From Neorhodopirellula pilleata (lineage in GTDB: Bacteria > Planctomycetota > Planctomycetia > Pirellulales > Pirellulaceae): 64,000 nucleotides of DNA. Made by a program: the position numbers and the translations under genes. Positions 38,556-47,385 of the stretch are shown piece by piece (the stretch's first letter is position 1; each line of letters opens with the position of its first letter). Location of the stretch: positions 1 through 64,000 of the forward strand of contig NZ_SJPM01000011.1 in the NCBI RefSeq assembly GCF_007859915.1. Direction: 5' to 3'. The notes under the pieces are model-generated. The model ran no database searches. It was given only the letters and a program-made list of their open reading frames with translations, and was not told where the DNA came from.

Positions 38556-39884
38556 ATGCAGTCTCAGCAAACCATCGATCGTCTCGTCAATCTAATGGAC
38601 CCCGACGGAAATGTTCTGTTGAACATTTCCCAATCCGACGCGGAAACCGCCGTTCGCAACGGTGATGAAACCGCGATCGCCAAAATCGAAGGCCAGTTCG
38701 CGATTTGCGAGAAAGAAGGCCGGACCGTACGGATGGTTCGCACGATCGGTCGTCCGATGCGGTACTTCATGGCCAAGCTGAAGGCCGGTCCGTGTTTAGT
38801 CGTTGCCGAGCGGATCGACGAAATCGCCGGATGGCTCGAGAAGGAAGGCTTGCGAGACCAATTCGACCCGAGCTACACACGGATGGTGCCTGCTCATTAT
38901 CTCCTCGAACTGAAGTTGCTCGGTTGTCCGGATCCCAATCCGGTTCATCGACGCTTCTTCACGCCGCAACGAAATCGATTGCCGGCCGACATCGATGCGA
39001 TCGGACACGAATACATCTCGCGTCTGTGTCGAGTTTGTGACGCATGGCTCGACCGGATCGATCCCAAGGCACCGATCGGCGTTTTGTTCTCCGGGGGAAT
39101 CGACAGCGGCGCGGTTTTGACATCGTTGTACCACTGTCTGCTCGCCCGGGGCGAGCCACCGACACGGCTCAAAGCGTTCACGTTGGCGGTCGACGACCGC
39201 GCCGAGGATTTTGCGCAGGCGGCCGAGTTCACCAAACGTTGTGGCTTCCCTGAACTACTCGAAGTTGTTGAAGTTCCGTTATCGAAGATTGATTGGAAAC
39301 GTGCGATCACTTTGGTCGAAGACTACAAGCCGCTCGATATCCAATCGGCTACCTTCGCCGCAGCATTATGTGAGGCGATTCGCGATCGATATCCGGATTG
39401 GAAGTGGCTCGTCGACGGCGACGGTGGAGACGAGAACTTGAAGGATTACCCGATCGAGGAAAACCCGGAACTAACGATCCGCAGCGTCCTCAACAATTTG
39501 ATGCTGTATCAGGAGGGTTGGGGTGTCGATTCGATTAAGCACTCGCAAACCTACAGTGGCGGTCAAAGTCGCGGGCACTCGCGGACGTCGGCGGTCGGTC
39601 GGGCGTTCGGCTTTTCCGGATTCAGTCCTTTCGCAGTGCCATCGGTCATCGAAGTCGCCGAAGCGATCCCGTTTATCGAACTAACCGATTGGAGCCATGA
39701 GTCGTTGTATCAACTCAAAGGCCAAGTCGTCGCCGCCGGGGTGCGATCGGTCACTGGCATTGAAATGCCGGTCTTTGAAAAACGACGGTTCCAACATGGT
39801 GCCGTTGCGCGTGAGCAATTCGATACGATCTTTCCCTCCAACCCGGCCGAGTATCGCAAGACGTTCCGAGAACTTTGCACATGA
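38556..39884 (+). CDS. Asparagine-synthetase-like amide synthetase lacking the glutaminase nucleophile
   Basis: 442 aa from the ATG at 38556. The C-terminal two thirds are an asparagine-synthetase ATP-pyrophosphatase domain with PP-loop FSGGIDSGAV (about 177) and a DGDGGDENLKDYP acidic segment. The N-terminal 150 residues resemble a glutamine amidotransferase fold (KIEGQFAICEKEG, then RTIGRPMRYFMAKL), but the protein starts Met-Gln, so the N-terminal Cys nucleophile is absent. That is the pattern of beta-lactam synthetase-type enzymes, which adenylate a carboxylate and join it to an amine without glutamine. It overlaps the next gene by ATGA. It is likely the first enzyme of a small biosynthetic operon; the substrate is unknown. 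Confidence 0.85.
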   Translation: MQSQQTIDRLVNLMDPDGNVLLNISQSDAETAVRNGDETAIAKIEGQFAICEKEGRTVRMVRTIGRPMRYFMAKLKAGPCLVVAERIDEIAGWLEKEGLRDQFDPSYTRMVPAHYLLELKLLGCPDPNPVHRRFFTPQRNRLPADIDAIGHEYISRLCRVCDAWLDRIDPKAPIGVLFSGGIDSGAVLTSLYHCLLARGEPPTRLKAFTLAVDDRAEDFAQAAEFTKRCGFPELLEVVEVPLSKIDWKRAITLVEDYKPLDIQSATFAAALCEAIRDRYPDWKWLVDGDGGDENLKDYPIEENPELTIRSVLNNLMLYQEGWGVDSIKHSQTYSGGQSRGHSRTSAVGRAFGFSGFSPFAVPSVIEVAEAIPFIELTDWSHESLYQLKGQVVAAGVRSVTGIEMPVFEKRRFQHGAVAREQFDTIFPSNPAEYRKTFRELCT

Positions 39885-40840
39885 ATTCGACGACGGGTGC
39901 GGCTTCCGCTTATGGAATCAGTGTGGAGCAGGAGCCGATCGGCCATCACAAGACTCGCCACACCTTGACCTTACTATTACGTGCCCGTCGTTGTCCCTTC
40001 GAGTGCGTGTTTTGCGACTTGTGGTTGCACAATCATGCTTCCGCCACTCCGGTAGGATCGATTCCTTCCCAGATTTCCGACGCGATCGAACAAACGTTTT
40101 CTAGAGATCCTTATCGAGGCACCGTCCCGCGCGAACCTCGATGGGCGATCAAGCTTTACAATGGCGGCAACTTCACCGATCCTCTTAGTGTTCCCGAAAC
40201 GGATTGGACGGCGATCGCGGATCGATGTAAGCCCTTCGATCGAGTGATTGTCGAGAACCACGCTACGATGTGCGGCTCGCGACTACTTAAATTTCAGGAA
40301 CAACTGCGTCCACGTTTAGAAGTCGCGATCGGATTAGAAACGGCCAATGTCGATGTGTTATCGCGTCAGCAAAAGAAAATGACGCTAAGCGACTTTGATC
40401 GAGCGGCCAAGTTTGTTCTCGATCACGGCATGGATTTGCGATGTTTTACGATGTTGCAACTGCCCTACAGTGACGTTAAATGTTCCGTCGACGATTCGAT
40501 CGCTACGGTACAGCATGCCGTCGGCGCGGGGGCCTTGTTCGTCGCAATCATTCCCACCCGGCACACCACCAAAGCGATGCAAAGCCTGGTCCGATCGGGC
40601 GACCATCAACCGCCGAACTTGCGGCAGCTCGAGCGAGCACTCTTCGAATCACTTCGCTGGACAAGCGAAATGAAATCCGATGCTGTCGTGATTGCGGACA
40701 CCTGGGACATCGACCACGTCGATCATTGCAGTGCATGTCAACGGCACACCATCGCGAATATCCAAGCGATGAACGCGGCACAACGTCCGTGTGCGATCTC
40801 GTCGTGCCAATCGTGCGGTACCGAGGCATGCGATCGATGA
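39881..40840 (+). CDS. Radical SAM protein of the operon, Cys-rich C-terminus
   Basis: 319 aa. The ATG at 39881 overlaps the stop of the upstream gene (ATGA). The cluster motif is RCPFECVFCDLW (Cys-x3-Cys-x2-Cys, about 38-45). The barrel continues with YNGGNFTD and VENHATMCG, and an EVAIGLETANVDVLSRQQK segment like Elp3/MiaB-type or RaSEA-type members. The last 40 residues contain extra cysteines (CSACQRH, then CAISSCQSCG) that could bind a second cluster or zinc. It overlaps the flavoenzyme gene by 4 nt. The reaction cannot be named; carbon-sulfur or carbon-carbon chemistry on the amide product is possible. Confidence 0.85.
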   Translation: MNSTTGAASAYGISVEQEPIGHHKTRHTLTLLLRARRCPFECVFCDLWLHNHASATPVGSIPSQISDAIEQTFSRDPYRGTVPREPRWAIKLYNGGNFTDPLSVPETDWTAIADRCKPFDRVIVENHATMCGSRLLKFQEQLRPRLEVAIGLETANVDVLSRQQKKMTLSDFDRAAKFVLDHGMDLRCFTMLQLPYSDVKCSVDDSIATVQHAVGAGALFVAIIPTRHTTKAMQSLVRSGDHQPPNLRQLERALFESLRWTSEMKSDAVVIADTWDIDHVDHCSACQRHTIANIQAMNAAQRPCAISSCQSCGTEACDR

Positions 40841-42375
40841 CCTTAGCAATATCGCCGGAGCGTTTCGACGTCATCGTTGTCGGTGCGGGCCCGGGAGGTA
40901 CGTTAACCGCCTTGATGTTGGCTCAGCGTGGTCGGAAGGTAGCGATTGTCGACCGTGACCTATTTCCACGCTTCGCCATTGGTGAATCGTCAACGCCGAT
41001 CGCGAGTCGTGCGATCGAGCAGATCGCCCATGACTACGACTTGCCCGAACTGCTGCCGCTGGCGACTTGGGGGGCATGGCGCAGTTCGATCCCGGGTGTG
41101 GGAGGGGGACTCAAACGCGGCTTCACTTACTTGGATCATCGGAACTTGGATCATCAACTCGATGGTTTCAATGACCTTGCCACAAGCATCCCTGCGCCGC
41201 GGCGATTGCTAGTCGCGGCGAGCATGTCCGACGAGGTGGGCGATACACATTGGGTGCGATCGGATGTCGATTCCTATTTAGTGGATGGCTGCCGTCGTCG
41301 CGGCGTGACAGTGCTGCTCGGATATGAAGTCGAATCGGTCTCCAATCAATCTCCATGGCGACTCGGCTTAACCGATCGGATGAATCTTCCGGCCGGTCGC
41401 CCGGCATCGTTCACTGCAGACATTCTTGTCGATGCGTCCGGTCGAAGTGCCGCATTGTTGCAGCGGATGGGTTACCGGGATGTCACGGATCGGTTACGCA
41501 CTCAAACGTCGGCTCGGTGGACTCACGCCGTGAACGTTCCCGCCTTCACTTTGACGCTTGGTGAACCGCCGCCTTATCCGCCTGATGCCGCTGCGGTGCA
41601 TCACTTGGTAAACGATGGTTGGGTTTGGCAATTGCCGATGTCGGACGGACGCACTAGTTTTGGTCGAGTTTGGAAAGGCGTTCGGCCATTCCCTTCGACG
41701 CGATTCCGGCCTTTGGGGGGGGCTGACTTCGGCGGTGGTCTTGCTGACGGATTGGACGTAAGCCAACATCGCAGTTTAGCGGACTACCTTGCCAATGGAT
41801 CGTTGGCGTCTGACCCCGGATGCTGGTATTCATCGGATCGTGTCCAGCGATTATGGGAAAGGCCCGGTGTAAACGATCGCTGGTCACTCGATCTGTTGCC
41901 CTTGCCGACTACCGTCGCGACGATCGATCCACTCCATAGCACCGGTCTGGCGCATGCGATTTCGGGAGCGCAGCGGATCGCCGATTTAATTTCTCGTGGC
42001 GCTGCAGATGAAGTCGAGCGTTATCAAAAACAAGTCGGTGCCGAAGTCGCGTTGCTCGATCGGGTTGTCAGTTTGGCTTATCGGGTGATGGAAAACAGCC
42101 AACTGTTTTATTCGGCCTGCATGCTGTATTTTGCGATCGCGATCAGCGACGAGGAAGACCGTGCCGAGGGGGGCTTTCGGCCCGATCGCGCGACTTGGTT
42201 TGCCGACCGTCTTGAGGTCGTTGATGTCGTGTCGCAGATTGAAACCTCGTTGATGCGGTCTTTCTCGTACCAGAAACCGCTTCATCCGGCGATCGTCCAT
42301 GATTGTCTGCAGACGATCTGCCACGTCGAACTTGCTTGTCGCGACGATAATCTGTACGGCTACACGTTTGCTTAA
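40837..42375 (+). CDS. Flavin-dependent halogenase-like monooxygenase
   Basis: 512 aa from the ATG at 40837, overlapping the upstream stop (ATGA). The FAD site VIVVGAGPGGT (about 11-21) is followed by FAIGESSTP, typical of the halogenase/geranylgeranyl-reductase group. WVWQLP at about 262-267 matches the halogenase motif WxWxIP, with Leu for Ile. A lysine in GGLKRGFTYL is at a place that could match the catalytic lysine, but this needs an alignment. The length is right for an FADH2 halogenase. It is the third coupled gene of the amide synthetase/radical SAM set. The alternative is a non-halogenating hydroxylase or reductase of the same fold. Confidence 0.8.
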   Translation: MTLAISPERFDVIVVGAGPGGTLTALMLAQRGRKVAIVDRDLFPRFAIGESSTPIASRAIEQIAHDYDLPELLPLATWGAWRSSIPGVGGGLKRGFTYLDHRNLDHQLDGFNDLATSIPAPRRLLVAASMSDEVGDTHWVRSDVDSYLVDGCRRRGVTVLLGYEVESVSNQSPWRLGLTDRMNLPAGRPASFTADILVDASGRSAALLQRMGYRDVTDRLRTQTSARWTHAVNVPAFTLTLGEPPPYPPDAAAVHHLVNDGWVWQLPMSDGRTSFGRVWKGVRPFPSTRFRPLGGADFGGGLADGLDVSQHRSLADYLANGSLASDPGCWYSSDRVQRLWERPGVNDRWSLDLLPLPTTVATIDPLHSTGLAHAISGAQRIADLISRGAADEVERYQKQVGAEVALLDRVVSLAYRVMENSQLFYSACMLYFAIAISDEEDRAEGGFRPDRATWFADRLEVVDVVSQIETSLMRSFSYQKPLHPAIVHDCLQTICHVELACRDDNLYGYTFA

Positions 42376-42384
42376 TAGGAGGCC

Positions 42385-44436
42385 TTGCTAAAAGCTGGTC
42401 TCGTTCGAGTAAGAATGAAGATGAAATGGATTGAGTTGATGAAGAAGTCCGAAACACGCTGGATGCTGCTGTTCAAGTTTGTCGCTTACATCGCTTGCTA
42501 CTTGGTACTTGCGCTACTTAGTCGGTCTTTGTCGTTCCCGGGCAATTTCGCCGCCGTGTGGTTACCGGCGGGTTTCGCCTTGGCTGTTTTTGCTTACACA
42601 TCCAAGAAAAGTTGGTGGCTTTGGGGTATCGCAAGCATTCTCTCCGGCGTGATTTACAACGGTTATATTCAAGACAAAGAGCCTGTCGTGACGTTCGGTT
42701 TCATGCTCGCCAACGTCAGTCGCACGTTGCTGGGTGCGACAATCTTGCAATGGAGATTGCCCGGACGGTTTCGGCTAGACCAACCCAGCGAAATAGCTGT
42801 GTTCACGATTGGTGGATGTTTGATTTCACCGATTTTGTCCGGCGCAATCGGTTCACTCACTTTGCTTTTTGCTTATGGAAACCCTTGGTATGAGAGTTTC
42901 CCATCCTGGTACTTCGGGAACGTCGTGGGGATCATGGTGGTATCACCTTTAACGTTGGTGCTTATCGGTTGGGCCAACGGTCGAAATCAATTCCGATGCA
43001 AAGATTTGGTAGGATCTCGTTGCAATTTCGCTTATTTGTTCTTGTTGTTGGGATTGCTCGCCGGAATTTCCATTGTCATTTTTCGATTCATATCGGTCCC
43101 CGTTTCCTTCTTGGTCGCGCCGGTGATGCTATGGATGGTTGTTCGGTTTGAAATCGTTGGCGCGGCGATGGGAAGCTTCGTTGTCGCCATCGTGATGCTC
43201 ACTTGCACGTCTCAAGGTTACGGAGCGATGGGTGAGGACATTTCCAACTCCACGAGAACAATCGTCAGCCAAGTATTCTTGACCACGGTGGGCGTGTGTG
43301 CGTTGGTGTTATCGGCCGCTTTGCAGCGCAGTCGTCGATTGACGCGGCGCAGCCAACAGACGGGCCGAAGACTGGCGAATCTGCAACGCGAAACCCAATT
43401 GATGCTCGACACCATCCCTTCGATGGTATTTTACAAGGACCGCAACAACCGCATCTTGAGGCTGAACCGGTCCGCCGCTGCTTGGATGGGAATGCTCATC
43501 GAGGAGATTCAAGGCAAGTCGACCGAGGAAATTCACCCAGGCCCCCATGGCCAATACCTTTACGATGACCAAGAAGTGATTCGCACCGGAGTGGCCAAGA
43601 TCGGTTATGAAGAATCGGTCGTCCTGCCCAGTGGGGAACGGAGATGGGTCCAAACCGACAAGATGCCGTTACCTTCAGCAGGCCGAAAGGAACCGGGCGT
43701 TTTGGTTGTATTGACCGACATCACCGAACGCAAGTTAATTGAAGAGGAACTCGAGAAAAGCAACCAAGATCTCGAGCAGTTTGCCGTCATCGCATCGCAT
43801 GATCTGAAAGAACCACTCCGCGCGGTCAACGGATATTGTCGTTTCTTGAAGGAAGACTTCGCAGACCAGTTGCCCACTGAAGCCTTGGATTTCGTCGACA
43901 AGGCGATCGAAGGTGCCGACCGCATGACTCAAATGGTCAACGACCTTCTCGAGTATTCCAGGATTAGTCGCGGAAACTTCGAGTTGAACTTGGTTGATTT
44001 GAATCTGATCGTTGCGGAAGTTCTCAAAGACCTAGATGGCACAATCAAATTGAAGTCTGCGTCCGTGAAAACGACCGCTCTTCCGGTCGTTTCGGGATCC
44101 GAATCGCAACTTCGGCAACTGTTTCAAAACCTTTTTATCAACTCGTTGAAGTTCGTTGCCGACGGGATCCAACCACAAATCGAGGTTAGCTCCTCAACAA
44201 GAGGGCGATGCATTGTCGTAACGATCTCGGACAATGGATTAGGAATCGATCCAAAAGACCAGAAACGGATTTTCCAGATCTTTCAACGATTGCATCGCCG
44301 TGCCGACTATCCCGGCACCGGTCTGGGCTTGGCCATTAGCGACCGCATCATGCAACGCCACGGCGGACAAATTGAAGTCGAGTCGGCACTCGGGAATGGG
44401 GCCACATTCCGCCTCGTATTCCCGTCCCCGAGCTAA
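42385..44436 (+). CDS. MASE1-PAS sensor histidine kinase
   Basis: 683 aa from a TTG at 42385; an ATG at 42415 (673 aa) may be the true start, since AGGAGG at 42377 is too close to the TTG. The N-terminal 300 residues have about eight hydrophobic helices of MASE1 type (PGNFAAVWLPAGFALAVFAY). A PAS domain follows at about 335-440 (MLDTIPSMVFYKDRNNR). The HisKA box is ASHDLKEPLRAV with His472, and the ATPase domain has NLFINSLKF, ISDNGLGI and GTGLGLAIS. It starts 9 nt after the halogenase-like gene, so it could be on the same transcript. No response regulator is adjacent. Confidence 0.9.
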   Translation: MLKAGLVRVRMKMKWIELMKKSETRWMLLFKFVAYIACYLVLALLSRSLSFPGNFAAVWLPAGFALAVFAYTSKKSWWLWGIASILSGVIYNGYIQDKEPVVTFGFMLANVSRTLLGATILQWRLPGRFRLDQPSEIAVFTIGGCLISPILSGAIGSLTLLFAYGNPWYESFPSWYFGNVVGIMVVSPLTLVLIGWANGRNQFRCKDLVGSRCNFAYLFLLLGLLAGISIVIFRFISVPVSFLVAPVMLWMVVRFEIVGAAMGSFVVAIVMLTCTSQGYGAMGEDISNSTRTIVSQVFLTTVGVCALVLSAALQRSRRLTRRSQQTGRRLANLQRETQLMLDTIPSMVFYKDRNNRILRLNRSAAAWMGMLIEEIQGKSTEEIHPGPHGQYLYDDQEVIRTGVAKIGYEESVVLPSGERRWVQTDKMPLPSAGRKEPGVLVVLTDITERKLIEEELEKSNQDLEQFAVIASHDLKEPLRAVNGYCRFLKEDFADQLPTEALDFVDKAIEGADRMTQMVNDLLEYSRISRGNFELNLVDLNLIVAEVLKDLDGTIKLKSASVKTTALPVVSGSESQLRQLFQNLFINSLKFVADGIQPQIEVSSSTRGRCIVVTISDNGLGIDPKDQKRIFQIFQRLHRRADYPGTGLGLAISDRIMQRHGGQIEVESALGNGATFRLVFPSPS

Positions 44437-44798
44437 ACGTCCGAATTTCATCAGCGTGGCCATTTAAGACCTGTCCGAATCGAGCTCCTTGAGTTAATAT
44501 CGCAAGTCGTTCGAGCCGTCGAAGGTCACAGGACTTCGACTCGGACCGCTTTCAAACTAGGCGGTTCTTCACGGGCTTCCTACGCGACAAGTCTTTTCGG
44601 GTCGTTCACATCAAGTGAACTTGGCCATCACCGGCGGATACATTGACCGCCTTGGGAACGAAAGCAGCGTCGCGATCTGTGTTTTGCTGGTTGATTGTTT
44701 CAACAATCGGCTCCCTCGCCACGCCATCTGTTTCCACCACTCCCTTGCGGTCGATCTCGTGAATCGCCTTGGGGATCATTGCGCCTTGAAAGGCCCCT
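44437..44798 (+). promoter_or_regulatory. Long leader region upstream of the DEAD-box helicase gene
   Basis: 362 nt without a convincing gene; a 66-codon GTG frame at 44615 has no family features and overlaps the helicase start. Two hairpins are visible: GTCGAAG/CTTCGAC (44518-44540) and GTTCAC/GTGAAC (44604-44620). Cold-shock helicase genes often carry long structured leaders, so this may be a regulatory 5' UTR. Confidence 0.4.
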
Positions 44799-47057
44799 AT
44801 GTCGACCTCCTTTGAACCCACCGAACAAAACGAAAATGCGACGGATGCCTCGTCGTTCTTCGAAGAAGCCATGTCCGTTGCCGCCGAACAAGGGCCGAGC
44901 CCGGACGCCCTGTTGGCCAGCTATTTTCAAGATAACACCCTCGAATGTATTCCCTCACCGGCAGAAGAAGTCAACGCGTTGTTAGCGATCACCGACGAGT
45001 CGGCTCCGATCGAATCTCCGGTTTCGGAGGAGGTGTCCTCTCTGCTTATGAAACCTGAAAAGAAAAAGAAGAAGAAAAAGCGCCTCGCCGAGGAACAGGC
45101 CGCCGCAGAACTGGCCGCTCGGTTGCTAGCCGAAGCGACCGCCCAAGCCGAGCCACAAAAGCCGTCGAATCGGCCTGAGCCGATGGCGAACGATCCTATC
45201 GGCGTTGCGGTCGAGTCAGAAACCGAAATGAATGACGACCCAGGTTTTTCCGCCATCGGACTTCGACCTGAGGTCTTGCAGGCCGTCTTGAACTCTGGCT
45301 ACGCCACGCCGACCGCAATTCAAGCCGAAATCATTCCTCACATGCTGGCCGGTCGCGACGTGTTGGCTCAATCGCAAACCGGCACCGGTAAAACCGCAGC
45401 GTTCGCGCTTCCGATCCTCAGTACGATCGATATGCACGTCCGCGAACCGCAAGTATTAGTGCTGGCCCCGACGCGCGAACTCGCCATCCAGGTGGCCCGA
45501 TCGTTCTCGACCTATGGTGCCAATCTAGAGCGTTTCGAAGTCGTCGCCATCTACGGCGGCCAAGACTACGAACCGCAATTGCGACAACTTCGCCGTGGTG
45601 TGCAAATCGTCGTCGGAACCCCCGGTCGCGTGATCGATCACGTCAACCGCGGCACGTTGGATCTGAGCCGTCTGAAATGCTTGGTTTTGGACGAAGCCGA
45701 TGAAATGCTCAACATGGGATTTCTTGAAGACGTGCAGTTTGTCTTGGAGAAGACTCCTGATGATCGACAGGTCGCTTTGTTTTCGGCGACACTTCCGGGG
45801 CCGATTCGCGACATCGCCGATGAATACCTCCGCGACCCCGCTCGGATCACGATCAAGAAGAAAACCGCGACCGCCGATTCGATCCGCCAGCGAGCCTTGT
45901 TCGTCCCTCCCAAAGAGAAGATCGACGCCCTGGTTCGTTTGTTAGAAGTTGAGGAAACCGACGGCGTGATCGTCTTTACCAAGACCAAAGACGCCACCAT
46001 CAGCGTCGCCGAAAGCCTCGTCCGGGAAGGCCTGTCCGCAGTGGCACTCAACGGCGACATGCCTCAGAAGGTCCGCGAACGAACGATCAGCCAACTTAAA
46101 AGTGGCAAGCTCGATATCTTGGTCGCCACCGACGTCGCCGCACGCGGATTGGATGTGCCACGCATTAGTCACGTCTTCAACTATGACTTACCTCATGACA
46201 GTGAATCGTACATTCACCGAGTCGGCCGGACCGGACGCGCCGGACGCAATGGGGAAGCGATCATTTTCTTAACCAACGCGCAGCGAAGCAAACTGCGTCT
46301 GATCGAACGCACAACCAAGCAGCCGATTGAAATCATCGACGTGCCGACGGCCAAACAGATCAACGCGATGCGTGTTAAACGTTTCACGCAAAAGATCACG
46401 GACGTTTCCGCTGAGAAGGACTTAACGTTATTCAAGGAGATGATCACCGAATACGCCGCCGAAACTGGCAAGCCGCTCGAGATGATCGCCGCTGCCCTTG
46501 CCGAGATCGCACAGCAAGGACGTCCGTTTTTGATGAAGGACCGCCCCGCAGGCAAACGCCCTCAAGATTTCGATCGGCGAGAGGATTCGTACGACCGCAG
46601 TGAGCGAGGCGATCGCTATGGTGACCGAAAGGAAAAAGATCGCGGCGGCGATGCGGGGCGACCGCCACGTCAACTCGGACCACCCGAGGCCGGTATGGTT
46701 CGGTATCGAATCGATGTGGGTTGGAACGATGGTGTTAAGCCAGGCAACATCGTGGGTGCGGTGGCCAATGAAGCCGGCATCGAAGGACAATACATCGGTC
46801 CGATTAGCATTCGGAACGAGTTCAGCACGATCGATCTACCCGAAGGCATGCCCGAAGACATCTATCAAAAACTTCGCAAGACTTGGGTTTCCGGAAAGCG
46901 GTTGAATTTGGAAGTTTCTCGTGGCGACGAAGAACAGACCGAACGACGCGGCGGTCGCCCTCATTCCGGAGGTGGATCGAGCTTCAAACCGCGACCCGGA
47001 AAAGGGCAGCAAGGGAAGCGTCCCTTCAACGGCAAGAAGAAACGAAAGAATTTCTAG
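44799..47057 (+). CDS. deaD: DEAD-box RNA helicase with DbpA-type RNA-binding domain
   Basis: 752 aa. An acidic N-terminal extension of about 140 residues, unusual in length, contains a lysine stretch (EKKKKKKKRLAEEQ). The helicase core is complete: Q motif region TPTAIQAEIIP, SQTGTGKT (about 193), PTRELAIQV, DEADEML (about 298), SAT, and HRVGRTGRAGRNG. A charged linker leads to a DbpA RNA-binding domain (about 630-705, YRIDVGWNDGVKPGNIVGAV) and a Gly/Lys/Arg tail. The family remodels RNA in ribosome assembly and cold response. It stands as a single gene facing a convergent kinase gene across repeat copy C. Confidence 0.95.
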   Translation: MSTSFEPTEQNENATDASSFFEEAMSVAAEQGPSPDALLASYFQDNTLECIPSPAEEVNALLAITDESAPIESPVSEEVSSLLMKPEKKKKKKKRLAEEQAAAELAARLLAEATAQAEPQKPSNRPEPMANDPIGVAVESETEMNDDPGFSAIGLRPEVLQAVLNSGYATPTAIQAEIIPHMLAGRDVLAQSQTGTGKTAAFALPILSTIDMHVREPQVLVLAPTRELAIQVARSFSTYGANLERFEVVAIYGGQDYEPQLRQLRRGVQIVVGTPGRVIDHVNRGTLDLSRLKCLVLDEADEMLNMGFLEDVQFVLEKTPDDRQVALFSATLPGPIRDIADEYLRDPARITIKKKTATADSIRQRALFVPPKEKIDALVRLLEVEETDGVIVFTKTKDATISVAESLVREGLSAVALNGDMPQKVRERTISQLKSGKLDILVATDVAARGLDVPRISHVFNYDLPHDSESYIHRVGRTGRAGRNGEAIIFLTNAQRSKLRLIERTTKQPIEIIDVPTAKQINAMRVKRFTQKITDVSAEKDLTLFKEMITEYAAETGKPLEMIAAALAEIAQQGRPFLMKDRPAGKRPQDFDRREDSYDRSERGDRYGDRKEKDRGGDAGRPPRQLGPPEAGMVRYRIDVGWNDGVKPGNIVGAVANEAGIEGQYIGPISIRNEFSTIDLPEGMPEDIYQKLRKTWVSGKRLNLEVSRGDEEQTERRGGRPHSGGGSSFKPRPGKGQQGKRPFNGKKKRKNF

Positions 47058-47385
47058 GCCTTCGTCAAAATCTAATTTTAGGATGAGCCGAACGCGTTAG
47101 CGGGCTGTTGATTTAGTTTGCATCGTAACCCGAAGCGTGAGCGAGGGATACATACAGAGGATTTAATGGCGTTGAATCCCTCGCTGACGTTTTTTGAAGT
47201 TGCGCTTTTTTCGTAACCCGCTGCGTAAGCGAGGGATAATTGATATTGACTCATCCCTCGCTCACGCTTCGGGTTACGATTAAATCAACACGCCGGTAGC
47301 GTCGGGCGTTGAGCAATGCCCGCGGCTGGCGCCGTCGGCTCACTTCACTAACCCTAATTTTAGGGTTTGACGAAGCACTAGGATC
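47054..47385. repeat. Palindromic intergenic repeat, copy C, filling a convergent gap
   Basis: The largest copy. Outer arms CTAGGCCTTCGTCAAAATCT (from 47054) and the imperfect complement ending CACTAG near 47382 are inverted. The middle arms are GGGCTGTTGAT/ATCAACACG, and the inner arms ATCGTAACCCGAAGCGTGAG and complement. An extra inner segment (47190-47255) duplicates an arm. The element spans the whole gap between the convergent helicase and kinase genes and reaches both stop codons, so the transcripts from both sides would fold into strong hairpins. Confidence 0.8.

Noticed and set aside
44615..44815. 66-codon GTG frame before the helicase
   Set aside because: It overlaps the helicase start, has no ribosome-binding site and no family resemblance.
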